Assembly: GCF_023898315.1 (NCBI RefSeq)
Contig: NC_064616.1
Span: forward strand, 706,457,389-706,521,388
Direction: 5' to 3'
Length of the DNA: 64,000 nt
Source of the DNA: Schistocerca nitens
Lineage: Eukaryota > Arthropoda > Insecta > Orthoptera > Acrididae
The position numbers and the translations under genes were made by a program. A model generated the notes under the pieces. That model saw only the letters and a list, made by a program, of their open reading frames with translations. It was not told the origin of the DNA and searched no databases. Of the stretch, positions 13,623 to 25,600 are shown piece by piece. Position 1 is the stretch's first letter. Each line of letters opens with the position of its first letter.

Positions 13623-16600
13623 GTAACTGTGTATGAATGTAGGTGCACAAAAAACACATTTATCTGAAAAATACACTCACATTCAGAAAAAACAGCTAGA
13701 GATAGGACATTCATATTCAGGCATCGACGTGTATAAGGCGCAAATGGTATCCTGTGATATAGCCATCCATTCTACATTCAACTGGTCCCAAAGTCCATCT
13801 GTGGTAGTTTGCAATGGGTTACCGCACTGCACCTGTCATTTCACCATATCCCACGTTTTCGATTGGCGACAAGTCTGGTGATCTGGCACGCCAGGGCAAA
13901 AAGCTGACATACTGTGACAACAAGAAGGCATATGTTCACACAGCAACAAGTGGTTGTGCATTGTCTTGCTGAATAATGGCATCTGGATTGTTGTGCAACA
14001 AGGCTATGGGTCGCAGGATGTCATCCACATGGCTCACACTGCTCATGGTGCCCTGGTCGTGCACTAACTGAGATTTGTGGTTGTACCCAATAGCACTTGA
14101 GTTGTAGGCCTTGAGTTGGCACTGTACATCTTGTGCAAATGCAGTCACTGTGATGCCAATCCCCCAGTCTGCCATAGCTGATGCCATTCCTGTCCTCAGT
14201 GACATCATTCCATATGCCATTGCCATCTAGCACATTTCTGCTCATTCATCAAAAGTAGACGGAGAAGTGGACAATGCACACGTAGCCCATGCCATAATAA
14301 ATGGTGATGTATTGTCACCCCTGACAGCGTATGATGTGTTATACTGCTCCACTGTTATGCCAGAGCTGAAGAGAATGCACATCTGTCCTGCAAAGCCTTT
14401 TGGATGAGGTGTCAGTCTTCTTGGTAGATGGTCTGGGTGGTGTGACCTGACCCATCTCATTGTGTTCTACAGCCTTCTGCGAACCATTCTGCACACACCC
14501 GTTGCACTGCGCAAACACTTCTTTCCACATGAGCAGCAATTTCCCATACAGACACATCGTATTCTCTCAAGCCAATAATGCCTCCTCTTTCAAACTCACT
14601 GATTTGACAGTGTGGTTTGCACATATGTCTGCAATACATCTTGCATGTCTGCTCAAGTCACACTGATCCATTACCTCTGGTTTATAGCAATGAGAGCTGC
14701 AGGTACATTTTACTGGTAGGTGGTGTTGAGCTGCAATATCGATGTTGACCTTGAACCCGTGAGCCAACATGGTTCAAATGCTAGCCATTTCTGCAAAACA
14801 TACTAATGTACATGTCCTGTGAATGTGAACATCCTATTTCTAATCAATTTAGGCATTCTCTTTTTTATGAACATGAATGTAATTCAAGAATAAATTTTTC
14901 AGTTTACAGGAATATCTACAAATGTTGCAAATACTGAATGAAACTTCTGCACATATATAACATTACAGCCAAAATAAATTCCTTTCTCAAGAAGTGAGAA
15001 ATTCCTCTTTTGATATTCTATTTATAAACATTTAATGCCACTCAAAAAAACAAGCGATCATTAACAGCCACATGTGCATTTTGCAAGCCACTATATGCTG
15101 TCTGGCCTCAAAACTTTGAGGGTGTTATTTTCTGTGGGAACAAAAACACATCTTCCTTTCAAGATTGTTCAGAAACCTCATAATAACAAGCCTCTTCCAA
15201 ACTTCACAGCTACTGCTTTCATCTGATCAGTACTCTAGTCAGTTTTGTGTGGTAACAGAGGTTCCACATACTTGAAAAATGATTGTGAAAATATTGCACA
15301 AGAATTTTTTATAATATTTTCCTTTTCTCTAAGAACCAACTGTTCTTTAATGGTAGTCATCATTTCCAATGTACTTCTACCCTTTCTGTAACTCTGGGAA
15401 AAGGTATGGGGTATCAATGCAGAACCTTGGAATCAGGAGTCATATGCCACTAATTCCCATCTTCTTACTGGCTAAATTCTAGCAATGATAGTTTCTTTCC
15501 CCCAGCAGGATCCAAATTTACTACCTTCTAGTCAAGCATCACCACACTCATAAGCATTAGTAAAGTTATCTACAGTGCTGGTTGACAGAGTTGAGTACTT
15601 CTCTACAACAGTTAACGGTTTGCTACATTTTACTTACTACTGTTCCAGTGGTTGCAAATTCAGGAAACATGAGTACAGTCTTATTCTGATCATCAATATG
15701 CATCCAGTTTACAACATCATAAAATTAAAAAATGTGTCACAATATGCATACAGGAATGCTGCTTGTAAATGTGTATATTGCCTCCATATCCTTAGAAGTC
15801 TGTATTTAATATCAACTAACCCACTGAAAAAGAGGGACACTGAAACTAATGTTTGTACTTTATAAACTGACATACCTGTACCACGTAACTTTCACTTTCT
15901 TGTCAATAGTAACCAGCTTTGCAACAAATTCAATAGATTTTCCCTCTTCCGAGCTCTGTGGAACAGTTCAAAGCTGGTATTAGTGTCTACACAGAAATCT
16001 CTTCATAAACATTCTTATTTCAGGGATACAGTGAACAATTTAAGGGTAAGCATGAAAACTTACAATAGAGCGGAGACCCAGAGCAAACTCTGGTGGTTGA
16101 CCCTTTTCCTCCTCCTCTACTGGAATGTCAATAATTTCCACAGTCTGTGACGTTGCCTCTCCCTTTTCATTTCTTGCAACCAACTTGTAAGTACCTTTGT
16201 CTGATTCTGAACATGATGCAATCTCCAGTTTCACAGAAAATTCTCCCTGTAGATAAAATCAAATATGTACTGCTATAATGACAGCGCCAATGTTGATATA
16301 AATATAGAACAAAAATGTAATACGTATTGCATTGATGTATCATATATTTCTACATGCTTACAACATCTCAAATTTTAGAAAATTGCCTTAGTATTTAGTA
16401 CAATCCAATAATTCCCTAAATAAATTATATGCTCCAGTGGCAATTACCTCACCAGAATGAACACAATGACAGTAGACAATCAGTTCTGCAACTATTATGA
16501 AACACAACGTGGTGCAGATGATACTGGATAGTAGTTATTTTGTTGTGTCGTATTTTGTTTTGTTTTCTACAGTGATTATGTACAATACTAATAAAGTGCG

Positions 16601-19600
16601 TGTAAAAACAAATAAAATAAAATGTAATTCTCATAACAATTTATTTCAAGTTCTGACAAAGAAACTGGCTGAAAATCGAGCCGTTTATCCGTTTCTCAGT
16701 GCCACCTCTGATTAGTGAATAGTGATCTAACCCTTATTTGTATGTTATTTCTGAATTTTCCATTTTTAAAAATAAAATCAATCTTCAATGAATAGCCACT
16801 GAAGACAATTACTAGCAGCAAGTGTGTTGAGCAAAAAGAAAGATGTACAGTGTTAACCATTTATACAGATGAAAGAGTGGATATTTTTATGACCTATCAC
16901 TTATAGTATGATATGTTCATTCCTACATAAATAGCTGTTACAGTGAACATAATCAAGTAAAAAGTACAGAGGAAAATAATAAATAAGTAACCATTTATTT
17001 TCTGACAAAGAAGTAGGGAATGCTGGATTGATTAAAGGAAAATTAAAATCTGACATTCCAAGTGCTTTTTCGTATACAGGGTGAGTCACCTAACATTACC
17101 GCTGGATATATTTCGTAAACCACATCAAATACTGACGAATCGATTCCACAGACCGAACGTGAGGAGAGGGGCTAGTGTAATTGGTTAATACAAACCATAA
17201 AAAAATGCACGGGAGTATGTTTTTTAACACAAACCTACGTTTTTTTAAATGGAACCCCGTTAGCTTTGTTAGCACATCTGAACATATAAACAAATACGTA
17301 ATCAGTGCCATTTGTTGCATTGTAAAATGTTAATTACATCTGGAGATATTGTAACCTAAAGTTGACGCTTGAGTACCACTCCTCCGCTGTTCGATGGTGT
17401 GTATCGGAGAGCACCTTAGGTACAGAAGAGACTGGAACAGCACATTACGTCCACATGCTAACACCTTTTTATTGGTCTGCCACAATACGTTGTTTCATAT
17501 CATCTGGGGTTGTAGGCACATCACGGTACACATTCTCCTTTAACGTACCCCACAGAAAGAAGTCCAGAGGTGTAAGATCAGGAGAACGGGCTGGCCAATT
17601 TATGCGTCCTCCACGTCCTATGAAACGCCCGTCGAACATTCTGTCAAGGGTCAGCCTAGTGTTAATTGTGGAATGTGCAGGTGCACCATCATGCTGATAC
17701 ACATGAAACGGGTGAAAGCGGTGACGATGCAGTATGCGCATGACACTACTTTGACTCAGTCCATCGGCTCTCGCAATGTCCCGTGTACTAATGTGTGGGT
17801 TCATGGCAACAGCAGCTAACACACCAACTGCACCCGCTTCTCCTGTGACGGGCCTGTTACGGACCCGTTTGCGTGCTACGACCATACCTGTTGCATACAG
17901 TTGGCGGTAGATGTTTTGCAATGTGCGGCACGTTGGATGATGCTCTCTGTCCAGGTACCGTTCTGCATACACCCTGCAGGCTTCAGCTGCATTTCGTCGA
18001 CACTCGCCATAGATGAGTATCATCTCCGCCTTTTCAGAGTTCGAATACACCATGGTCACAGTTCCTACAACACTACACTATCACAGACGTCTGGTAACAC
18101 GGTGTACTACAGTTGGTCTGCGTGCAGAGACGAATGTAGAATAACAATAGCAGCAAGCGCTACATGCGGACACTGCGACAGCTAGACCAAACCACAACAG
18201 TGCACTACAGCCACACTCGTAAACACGGTCGTCATCGTAAACATGTCCCTGCAGATGCTGCTCGCCGACCGCGGCCCGTGTTTGTTACAACACGCAACTG
18301 AACGTCGGAGGTTTCAAGCGTCAACTTTAGGTTACAATATCTCCGGATGTAATAATCATTTTACAATGCAACAAACGGCACTGATTACGTATTTGTTTAT
18401 ATGTTCAGATGTGCTAACAAAACTAACATGGTTCCATTTTGAAAAACGTAGGTTTGTGTTAAAAAACATACTTCCGTGCATTTTTGTATGGTTTGTATTA
18501 AACAATTACACTAGCCCCTCTCCTCACGTTCGGTCTGTGAAATCGGTTCGTCAGTATTTGATGTGGTTTACGAAGTATATACAGCGGTAACGTTAGGTGA
18601 CTCACCCTGTATAATTGAAAAGGTTTTTTTTATTTGGAGTGTTTACAGGGGTGTTTTAATATTCTGAGCTCTATCTTTGTTACATATAACACCTGTACTC
18701 TTATTTTTAGTAACTATACCAGTAGCATAGTGATATTAAACTCTTATTAAAAATCAGTGTTGATCATCTTTCTGTAAACTCAGTGGAGATGCTGCAAGCA
18801 GGAACTTGTTCGCAGGCCATGTTTGTGCCATATGGCAAGCCACTGTGCAAGCATATATTGAGTCATAATTAAATGGACTCCCTAGCTGCAAACAGGCGTT
18901 GATGTACTTCATTGGGGACATGTTGAAAATGTGTGCCCCGACCGGGACTCGAACCTGGGATCTCCTGCTTACATGGCAGACGCTCTATCCATCTGAGCCA
19001 CCGCGGGCACAGAGGATAGTGCGTCTGCAGGGACTTATCCCTTGCATGCTCCCCGTGAGATCCACATTCCCGACATGTCCACACCACTACATTCGTAGTG
19101 CACCTAATAGATGTTTGCCCATCATACTCATTACTCGTGGCAGATTAATCTACCAAGTCCCGTACGAGTTCGGGCATGGCGTGTGTGTTCGCACAAGAAA
19201 GTCAATGGCCGGGAAGCCATATTTTAACTATGGCTTCCCGGCCATTGACCTTGGCTTCCCAGCCATTGACCTTCTTGTGCGAATGCACACGCTATGCCCG
19301 AACTCGTACGGGACTTGGTAGATTAATCTGCCACGAGTAAAGAGTATGATGGGCAAACATCTATTACGCGCACTACGAATGTAGTGGTGTGGACATGTTG
19401 GGAATGTGGATCTCACGGGGAGCGTGCAAGGGATAAGTCACTGCAGATGCACTATCCTCTGTGCCCGCGGTGGCTCAGATGGATAGAGCGTCTGCCATGT
19501 AACCAGGAGATCCCGGGTTTGAGTCCCGGTCGGGGCACACATTTTCACCATGTCCCCAATGAAGTACATCAACGCCTGTTTGCAGCTAGGGTGTCCATTT

Positions 19601-22600
19601 AATTATCAATTCATTTCTAGTAAAGCTGCATGGTCATCCACGGTAACTGTTCTTTCGGGAACAGATACTACCGTCATATATAGTTAAAATATGGCTTCCC
19701 GGCCATTGACCTTCTTGTGCGAACGCACACGCTATGCCCAAAACTCGTACGGGACTTGGTAGATTAATCTGCCACGAGTAATGAGTATGATGGGCAAACA
19801 TCTATTAGGCGCACTACGAATGTAGTGGTGTGGACATGTTGGGAATGTGGATCTCACGGGGAGCGTGCAAGGGATAAGTCCCTGCAGACGCACTATCCTC
19901 TGTGCCCGCGGTGGCTCAGATGGATAGAGCGTCTGCCAAGTAACCAGGAGATCCCGGGTTCGAGTCCCGGTTGGGGCACACATTTTCAACATGTCCCCAA
20001 TGAAGTACATCAACGCCTGTTTGCAGCTAGGGTGTCCATTTAATTATCAATTCATTTCTAGTAAAGCTGCATGGTCATCCACGGTAACTGTTCTTTCGGG
20101 AACAGATACTAGCGTCATATATAGTTCATATATTGAGTCACTAAATCATAAGCCAACTTGTTGATAGCTTAATGGCATTTTCTTGTCAAATAGTCATAAA
20201 ACAGCACTTAAAAATAAAAGTAAAATTCCATCTATTGCAAGTATGTCAAAACAGTAATCATCAGTTTAAGTCATTTTTGGTTAATAGTGTACTGTTGCTG
20301 GTATGACATCTTTGCCCTGTGGGTTGCTTGCCCTTGGGCCAGAGGTCTCTCTCCTCCGGAGATTATTTACTAATATCACAAGGACATCATATGTGATAGA
20401 CACCATACTGAATACAGACATTCTGCTGATACACTGTCTGTTACAGGTGCCACCAGAGGGCACCACCCATGCTCCTGAGCAGTGTGCACATCAGGAAAGT
20501 GGCAGAGTTGCTATCGAGGACACAAGTACCATCTTCACATCACGTGGTCACAGATGTACTTCCACCTGCTGGATATTTAATGCCAAGCACAGCCTCCAGC
20601 AGTAGCACTCAGTTCTCGACCTACGGCCAGCTACACTCATTGCTTATCAATTGAGAACTCACAGAAACCAGCCTGGGCGCTCCACTCTACACCATGCCAT
20701 CCTCGCACTGCTTCACAGTACTACATATGGTATGGCCCAGTGGACACAGCTTTCTGGCCGCTTGGGATGAGGCTTCCCTCAGACTTAGTATCATGTCAGT
20801 GAAATTTGTTTCTGTTACTTTCAAGCGATCATGAACGATCTTTCAGTTGTTATTACTACTTTACTTATTGCAAACTTGTGCTGTGAATAACGTGTTTTAA
20901 ACTTTAACCTGGGAATCATCATTACTGCCACCATGTGCATCACCCAAATGGGACTAAACAGTAACTGCAATGGCTTCTACAATTATACTGTCAGAATATG
21001 TGCTAGAGTGAATCAAGCCTGTACATGAAGAATGAATCTTAAAGTGTACATAATTAGGTACGTATTAGTGCATACATAGTGTCATGCAGTCAAGTGGTAG
21101 ATCATGTACAGTGTATGAAAATCATTTCGTAAAACAACTAGTATTTATATTATGGTAATAATACTTTTAGTTTAGTACTTCAAACACATAAAGATAGCGT
21201 TGTTTAAACTTTGTCTGGGTAATTTAAAACTTATGACTGGTTGAATACGGGATGTACTTAACTGAATGGAAGCAGCAACAATGCTCAATGACCCTAATTT
21301 TTCTCAGCAAATCACAAAAAAACACAGTCCTTCTTACTAGAGATGAGATTGACTCTGTGACTAATTATCAGGGAGTGAGGATCTACTCTTTTGCAAAGGA
21401 AGAATGTGTGTACTGTTGTTCTGAGGTAACTGAGCACAAGTAGAGATTACATAGAGCAATACGTGAAAAACTGCACCATAGTGAATGACTTTATTCCTTT
21501 AACCAAAAAGTTAATTTATCACTGTAATCATACCTCTTTCACTTGCTCCACATGCACAGAACGTCTGTTGTCTTCCTTGACTGCTGTTCTCTCTTTGAAC
21601 CATGTACACTTGGGTGCAAACTTTGATTGCACTGTGCACTCAATAATCACAGTCTTCTTTTTCACTATCTTAATAACCTTTGGCTTTTCCTTGATAACAG
21701 GAACAACTGAAGGCATTTTGAAAATGATTAAAAATGCACTGCATGTACATACACACACACACTGTTTGCACTGAATAGAAAATTACATTAAAACAGTTAC
21801 TCACTTTCAATGTTGAGTGTCAGGTTTGCATTTAGTTCTCCAAGGTCATTCTTTATGTTACATTTGTACAGCCCAGAATCTTCCAATTGAGGATCCTGTA
21901 AAAGAAATTTAAATGTAACACAAATACAGTTCTCCTCTGGAATTCAGAAGACTTTATGCTTTAATTTTCTCATTTCTACATACAAACTCTTGGGGAAAGG
22001 GAGGGGGAGGAGGAAGGGGGGAGGAGAAATTAACAGGTGCGAATGCCGATATTCCATGTTGATTTTGCTTCATCTGAACAAATTTAAAGTGAAAGGCAAG
22101 ACAACAAAATAATTCACAGATAATTGGAAGATAATGTAATTTTGTTCATCATAATCAATGTTTTAGGAAAGTTTGCAACTCTGTCATTTATGAACTAAAT
22201 AATGGAAAACTGCACCAGTTACTTATTATATATAATATTCAAATCATAATTGGAAGAGTGTTGTCCTCGCATGGAAAGCATATTTGTTGTACGCTAAATT
22301 TTCTGACTGTTGTACGTCAACATAACTTTTTTGCTGTTTTTTGTGTACTTTGAAACAAGATACACTAAACAAAATATGACTGCCTTATCTTCAGAATTTA
22401 GTACTCTAACACAAGTGACAGTAACATATGGGTACAAGTTTTGTTTGTTTTCATGAGGGAAACTGGTGGTATGGATTATGAAAATAAGGTTGTTATTGTG
22501 GTATTTAGTCTGAGTATTGATTTCATGCAGCTCCCCTCACTAGTCCAACCTGTGCAACCCTCATTATCTATTTCAATCTGCTTACTGTAATCAAGCCATG

Positions 22601-25600
22601 TTCTTCCCCTATAAATTGACTGCATCCATTGCCACATTAATCATTTTTTGATTTATCACGCTACTTCCTATCAACTTATCCCTTCTTTTAGTCAAATTGT
22701 GCCACAAAGCTCTTCTTTCCTCCAATTCAATGAAGTATCTCTTCACCAGTTACTTGATTAACCCTGCTAATTTTCAGCATTCTTCTGTGTCATAACATTT
22801 CAGTCTTTTTATCATCAATATTTCACTATGACATAAGGTTACACGCCAGAAAAATACTTTCGAATACTTAAGTTTACACTGAATGTTAACAAATTTCTCT
22901 TTCTCTGATACACTTTTCTTTCTACTGCCTGTCTGAATTTTATTTAATTATTACTTTGGCCACCAAAAGTTATTTTGCTCAATAAAGAGCAAAACACATC
23001 TACTTCTTTTTATTTTCTCAGTTCCTAATCTAGTTCTCTCAACACTGCCTGATTCAGTTTAACTACACTCTATTACACTTGTTTCCAACTTATCGATATT
23101 CTTTGTCTTTTTTCAAGACACTACCCATAGTACGCAACTGATATGCCAGGTCTTTTGCCAATTCTGAGATAATTACAGTGTTGCTGACAAACCTTTATGT
23201 TTGCATTTCTTCTCTCTCAACTTCAATTCCTTTTCCAAATTTCTCCCTGGTTTCTTTTGTTAGTTGCTCTCAGTACAGACTGAATATCGTGGGGGTCAGA
23301 CAGCAAGCTAGTATCAGCCCCTTATCATGTCTTATGACTCTTAGAACTGCAGTCTGGTTTCGGTACAAGTTATAAAATAGCCTTCACTCCCAGTACTTTA
23401 TCCATAATAGCATAAGAATTTTAAAGAGTATTGTCATAATATTTTTTTCCTTAATCTATAAAATCTATAAATTTGGGTTTGCTTTTATTCAGACTATCAT
23501 CTAAAAAAGAGTTGTTAAGTCATTATTGCTTCAAATGTCCTTACATTTCTCCAAAACCAGATTGATTTTTGTTTGGTTCAGATTTTATCAACTGTTCCAT
23601 CATCAAGCACGTGACTCGTGTTAATATTTAACAATAATGACTTATTAAACTGATAGTTCAGTTATACTCAAAGCTGGTAGCACCTACCTTCTTTGATATG
23701 GGCTTATTACATTCTTCTTGAAGTCTGGCAGTATTTCATATATATTATATATCCTCTGTACCAGTGAAACAGTTTTGCCATCACCAATTCACCCAAAAAG
23801 CTTACCAATTCTGAGAATATGTCTTCTACCCCTGGTGCCTTGTTTCAATTTTGTTCTTTCAGAGTTCTGTTAAATTCTTCATGCAGTATTGCTACCCCCC
23901 ACCACTGCATTCATCCACTTTCCTCTTCCATTTCCATAATGTCTCGAAATTTCTGTTCTTTATATAGCCTTTCTGTCTATTCCTTACACCTTGGAGTCTT
24001 CCCTTCTTTTCTTAATATTGGCTTTCCATCTGAGCTCTTGATATTCATGGAACTACTTCTCTTCTCTCCTGATGTTCCTTTCATTGTATTGCATCTATCT
24101 AACCCACTCACCTCCAGCCATTCATGCTTTGCCATTTTGCGCATTAAGTCAATTTCATTTTTTAAACATCTGTATTCCATGTTGCCAGCTTCATTTGTAG
24201 AACTTTTATACTTTACTTCCTTTCGTCAATTGAATTAACATATCATGTTATCCAAAGAATTCCTAATGGGCCTTGTCTTTTTGCCTAGTTATTCCTCTAC
24301 CATCTTGATTATTTCACCTCTCAAAGTTATCCAATCATCTTCTATTGTATTCTTTTCACCTATTTCAGTCAGTTGTTAGCTAATATTTCCTCTGGAACTC
24401 TGAAAAATCTCTGGCTGCCTCAGTTCATCCAGGCCTCTACTCCTTAATTTCCTACCTTTCTGCAAATTCTTCAGCTTTCATCCAATTCATAACTGATTGC
24501 ATTACATTTTATAACTAATAAATTATGGTCAGAATCCACATCTGCTCCTGGAAACATTATGTAGCTTCTCAAAATGTATGCTGTCCTTATTTTCCACAAA
24601 ATCTTGTGATACATAGATTGTCCATTGGTTACAGGTCAAGCAATCTGATCAGTCACAGAAGTGTGGCAATGTTGTGGAGCATCCCTACGACACTTTTTCT
24701 GTGAAATTGTAATATATTGTCCTGGTGTGCTGAAAACTGATCTGCGAGAGTCAACTGTCCGCACCTAGTATGATGATGCCATTTATTCTTATATCATTGT
24801 TAAAGATGATTATGTGACATATGTACATGATTTAAGAGAAATACAAAACTCACCTGCATTTGGACTTTAAATTAAATTTAATGGCAACAAGTGATAATTT
24901 GTACCAGAACCGGACTCAATGCAGATTTAGCACTTTATGTGAGCAGTTGCCTTAACTGCTTTGCCTATCCAGACATGATTCCCCTCCAACCCAAATTATC
25001 AACTTGTTAAACACTACATATATAGTGTCCACTGACCATTATCCTCACTGTTTGCAGCTTCATCTGATTCCCTCAAGAGTTCAGACACGGTGTGCATCTG
25101 CACTTAAGTTATCATTACTGTCAAGGCATGTATATAAAAAAAGATGAAATAATTTAAAAAATAAAAATAAAAAAGGAATTATCTGAATGGGATGGCAATT
25201 GGCAGATGTGATCTACATGTAAAGACAAACAAACAATTATAATTTTGGAGTAATTTGATGACTTATTCAAGAGAAAGAGCTTCACAAATTGAGCAAGTCA
25301 ATAATGCATCAGTCCACCTCTGGCCATTATACAAGCAGTTATTCAGGTTGGCACTGATTGACAGAGTTGTTGGATGTCCTGAGGGATATCGTGCCAAATT
25401 GTGTCCAACTGGCATATTAGATTGTAAAAATCTCAAGATGGTTGTAGGGCCCTGCCCATAACGTTCCAAACATTCTCAGTTGGTGAGAAAGGTACGATTT
25501 GGCAAGCACGAAGACAAGCAGTAGAAACTATTGTTGTGTGTGGGCAGGCATTATCTTGGTGAAATGCAAGCCCTGAATGGCTTGTCATGAAAGACAACAA

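Larger units (their letters stand above)
18852..20140. mobile_element. Composite of three SINE-like units with 14-bp target-site duplication
   Basis: CATATATTGAGTCA stands at 18,852-18,865 and again at 20,127-20,140. Between them lie three copies of one ~440-bp unit: one on the minus strand (about 18,866-19,220) and two on the plus strand (about 19,230-19,685 and 19,691-20,126). Each contains a tRNA-like stretch. The minus copy and the first plus copy meet at 19,221-19,229 and form a near-perfect inverted repeat with arms of about 350 bp. The perfect duplication outside the block suggests insertion as one unit. Confidence 0.85.

Noticed and set aside
13449..13676. Open frames across the TC repeat (poly Ser-Leu, poly Arg-Glu).
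   Set aside because: Dinucleotide repeats give open frames on both strands by construction.
18934..19978. Three tRNA-Thr-like sequences taken as working tRNA genes.
   Set aside because: Position 33 is not T, anticodon stem/loop differs among copies, and all sit inside a repeated SINE-like unit.
18869..20043. Repeated 72-140-codon frames (starting MVWTCWECGSHGE and MMYFIGDMLKMCAP).
   Set aside because: They lie across the SINE-like units, in both strands of the same DNA, with no family resemblance; non-coding repeat.
20439..20960. Possible solo LTR (TGTTAC...AAACA ends).
   Set aside because: The five bases on each side (CTGTC and GTAAC) do not match as a target duplication and no primer-binding site or second LTR is seen.
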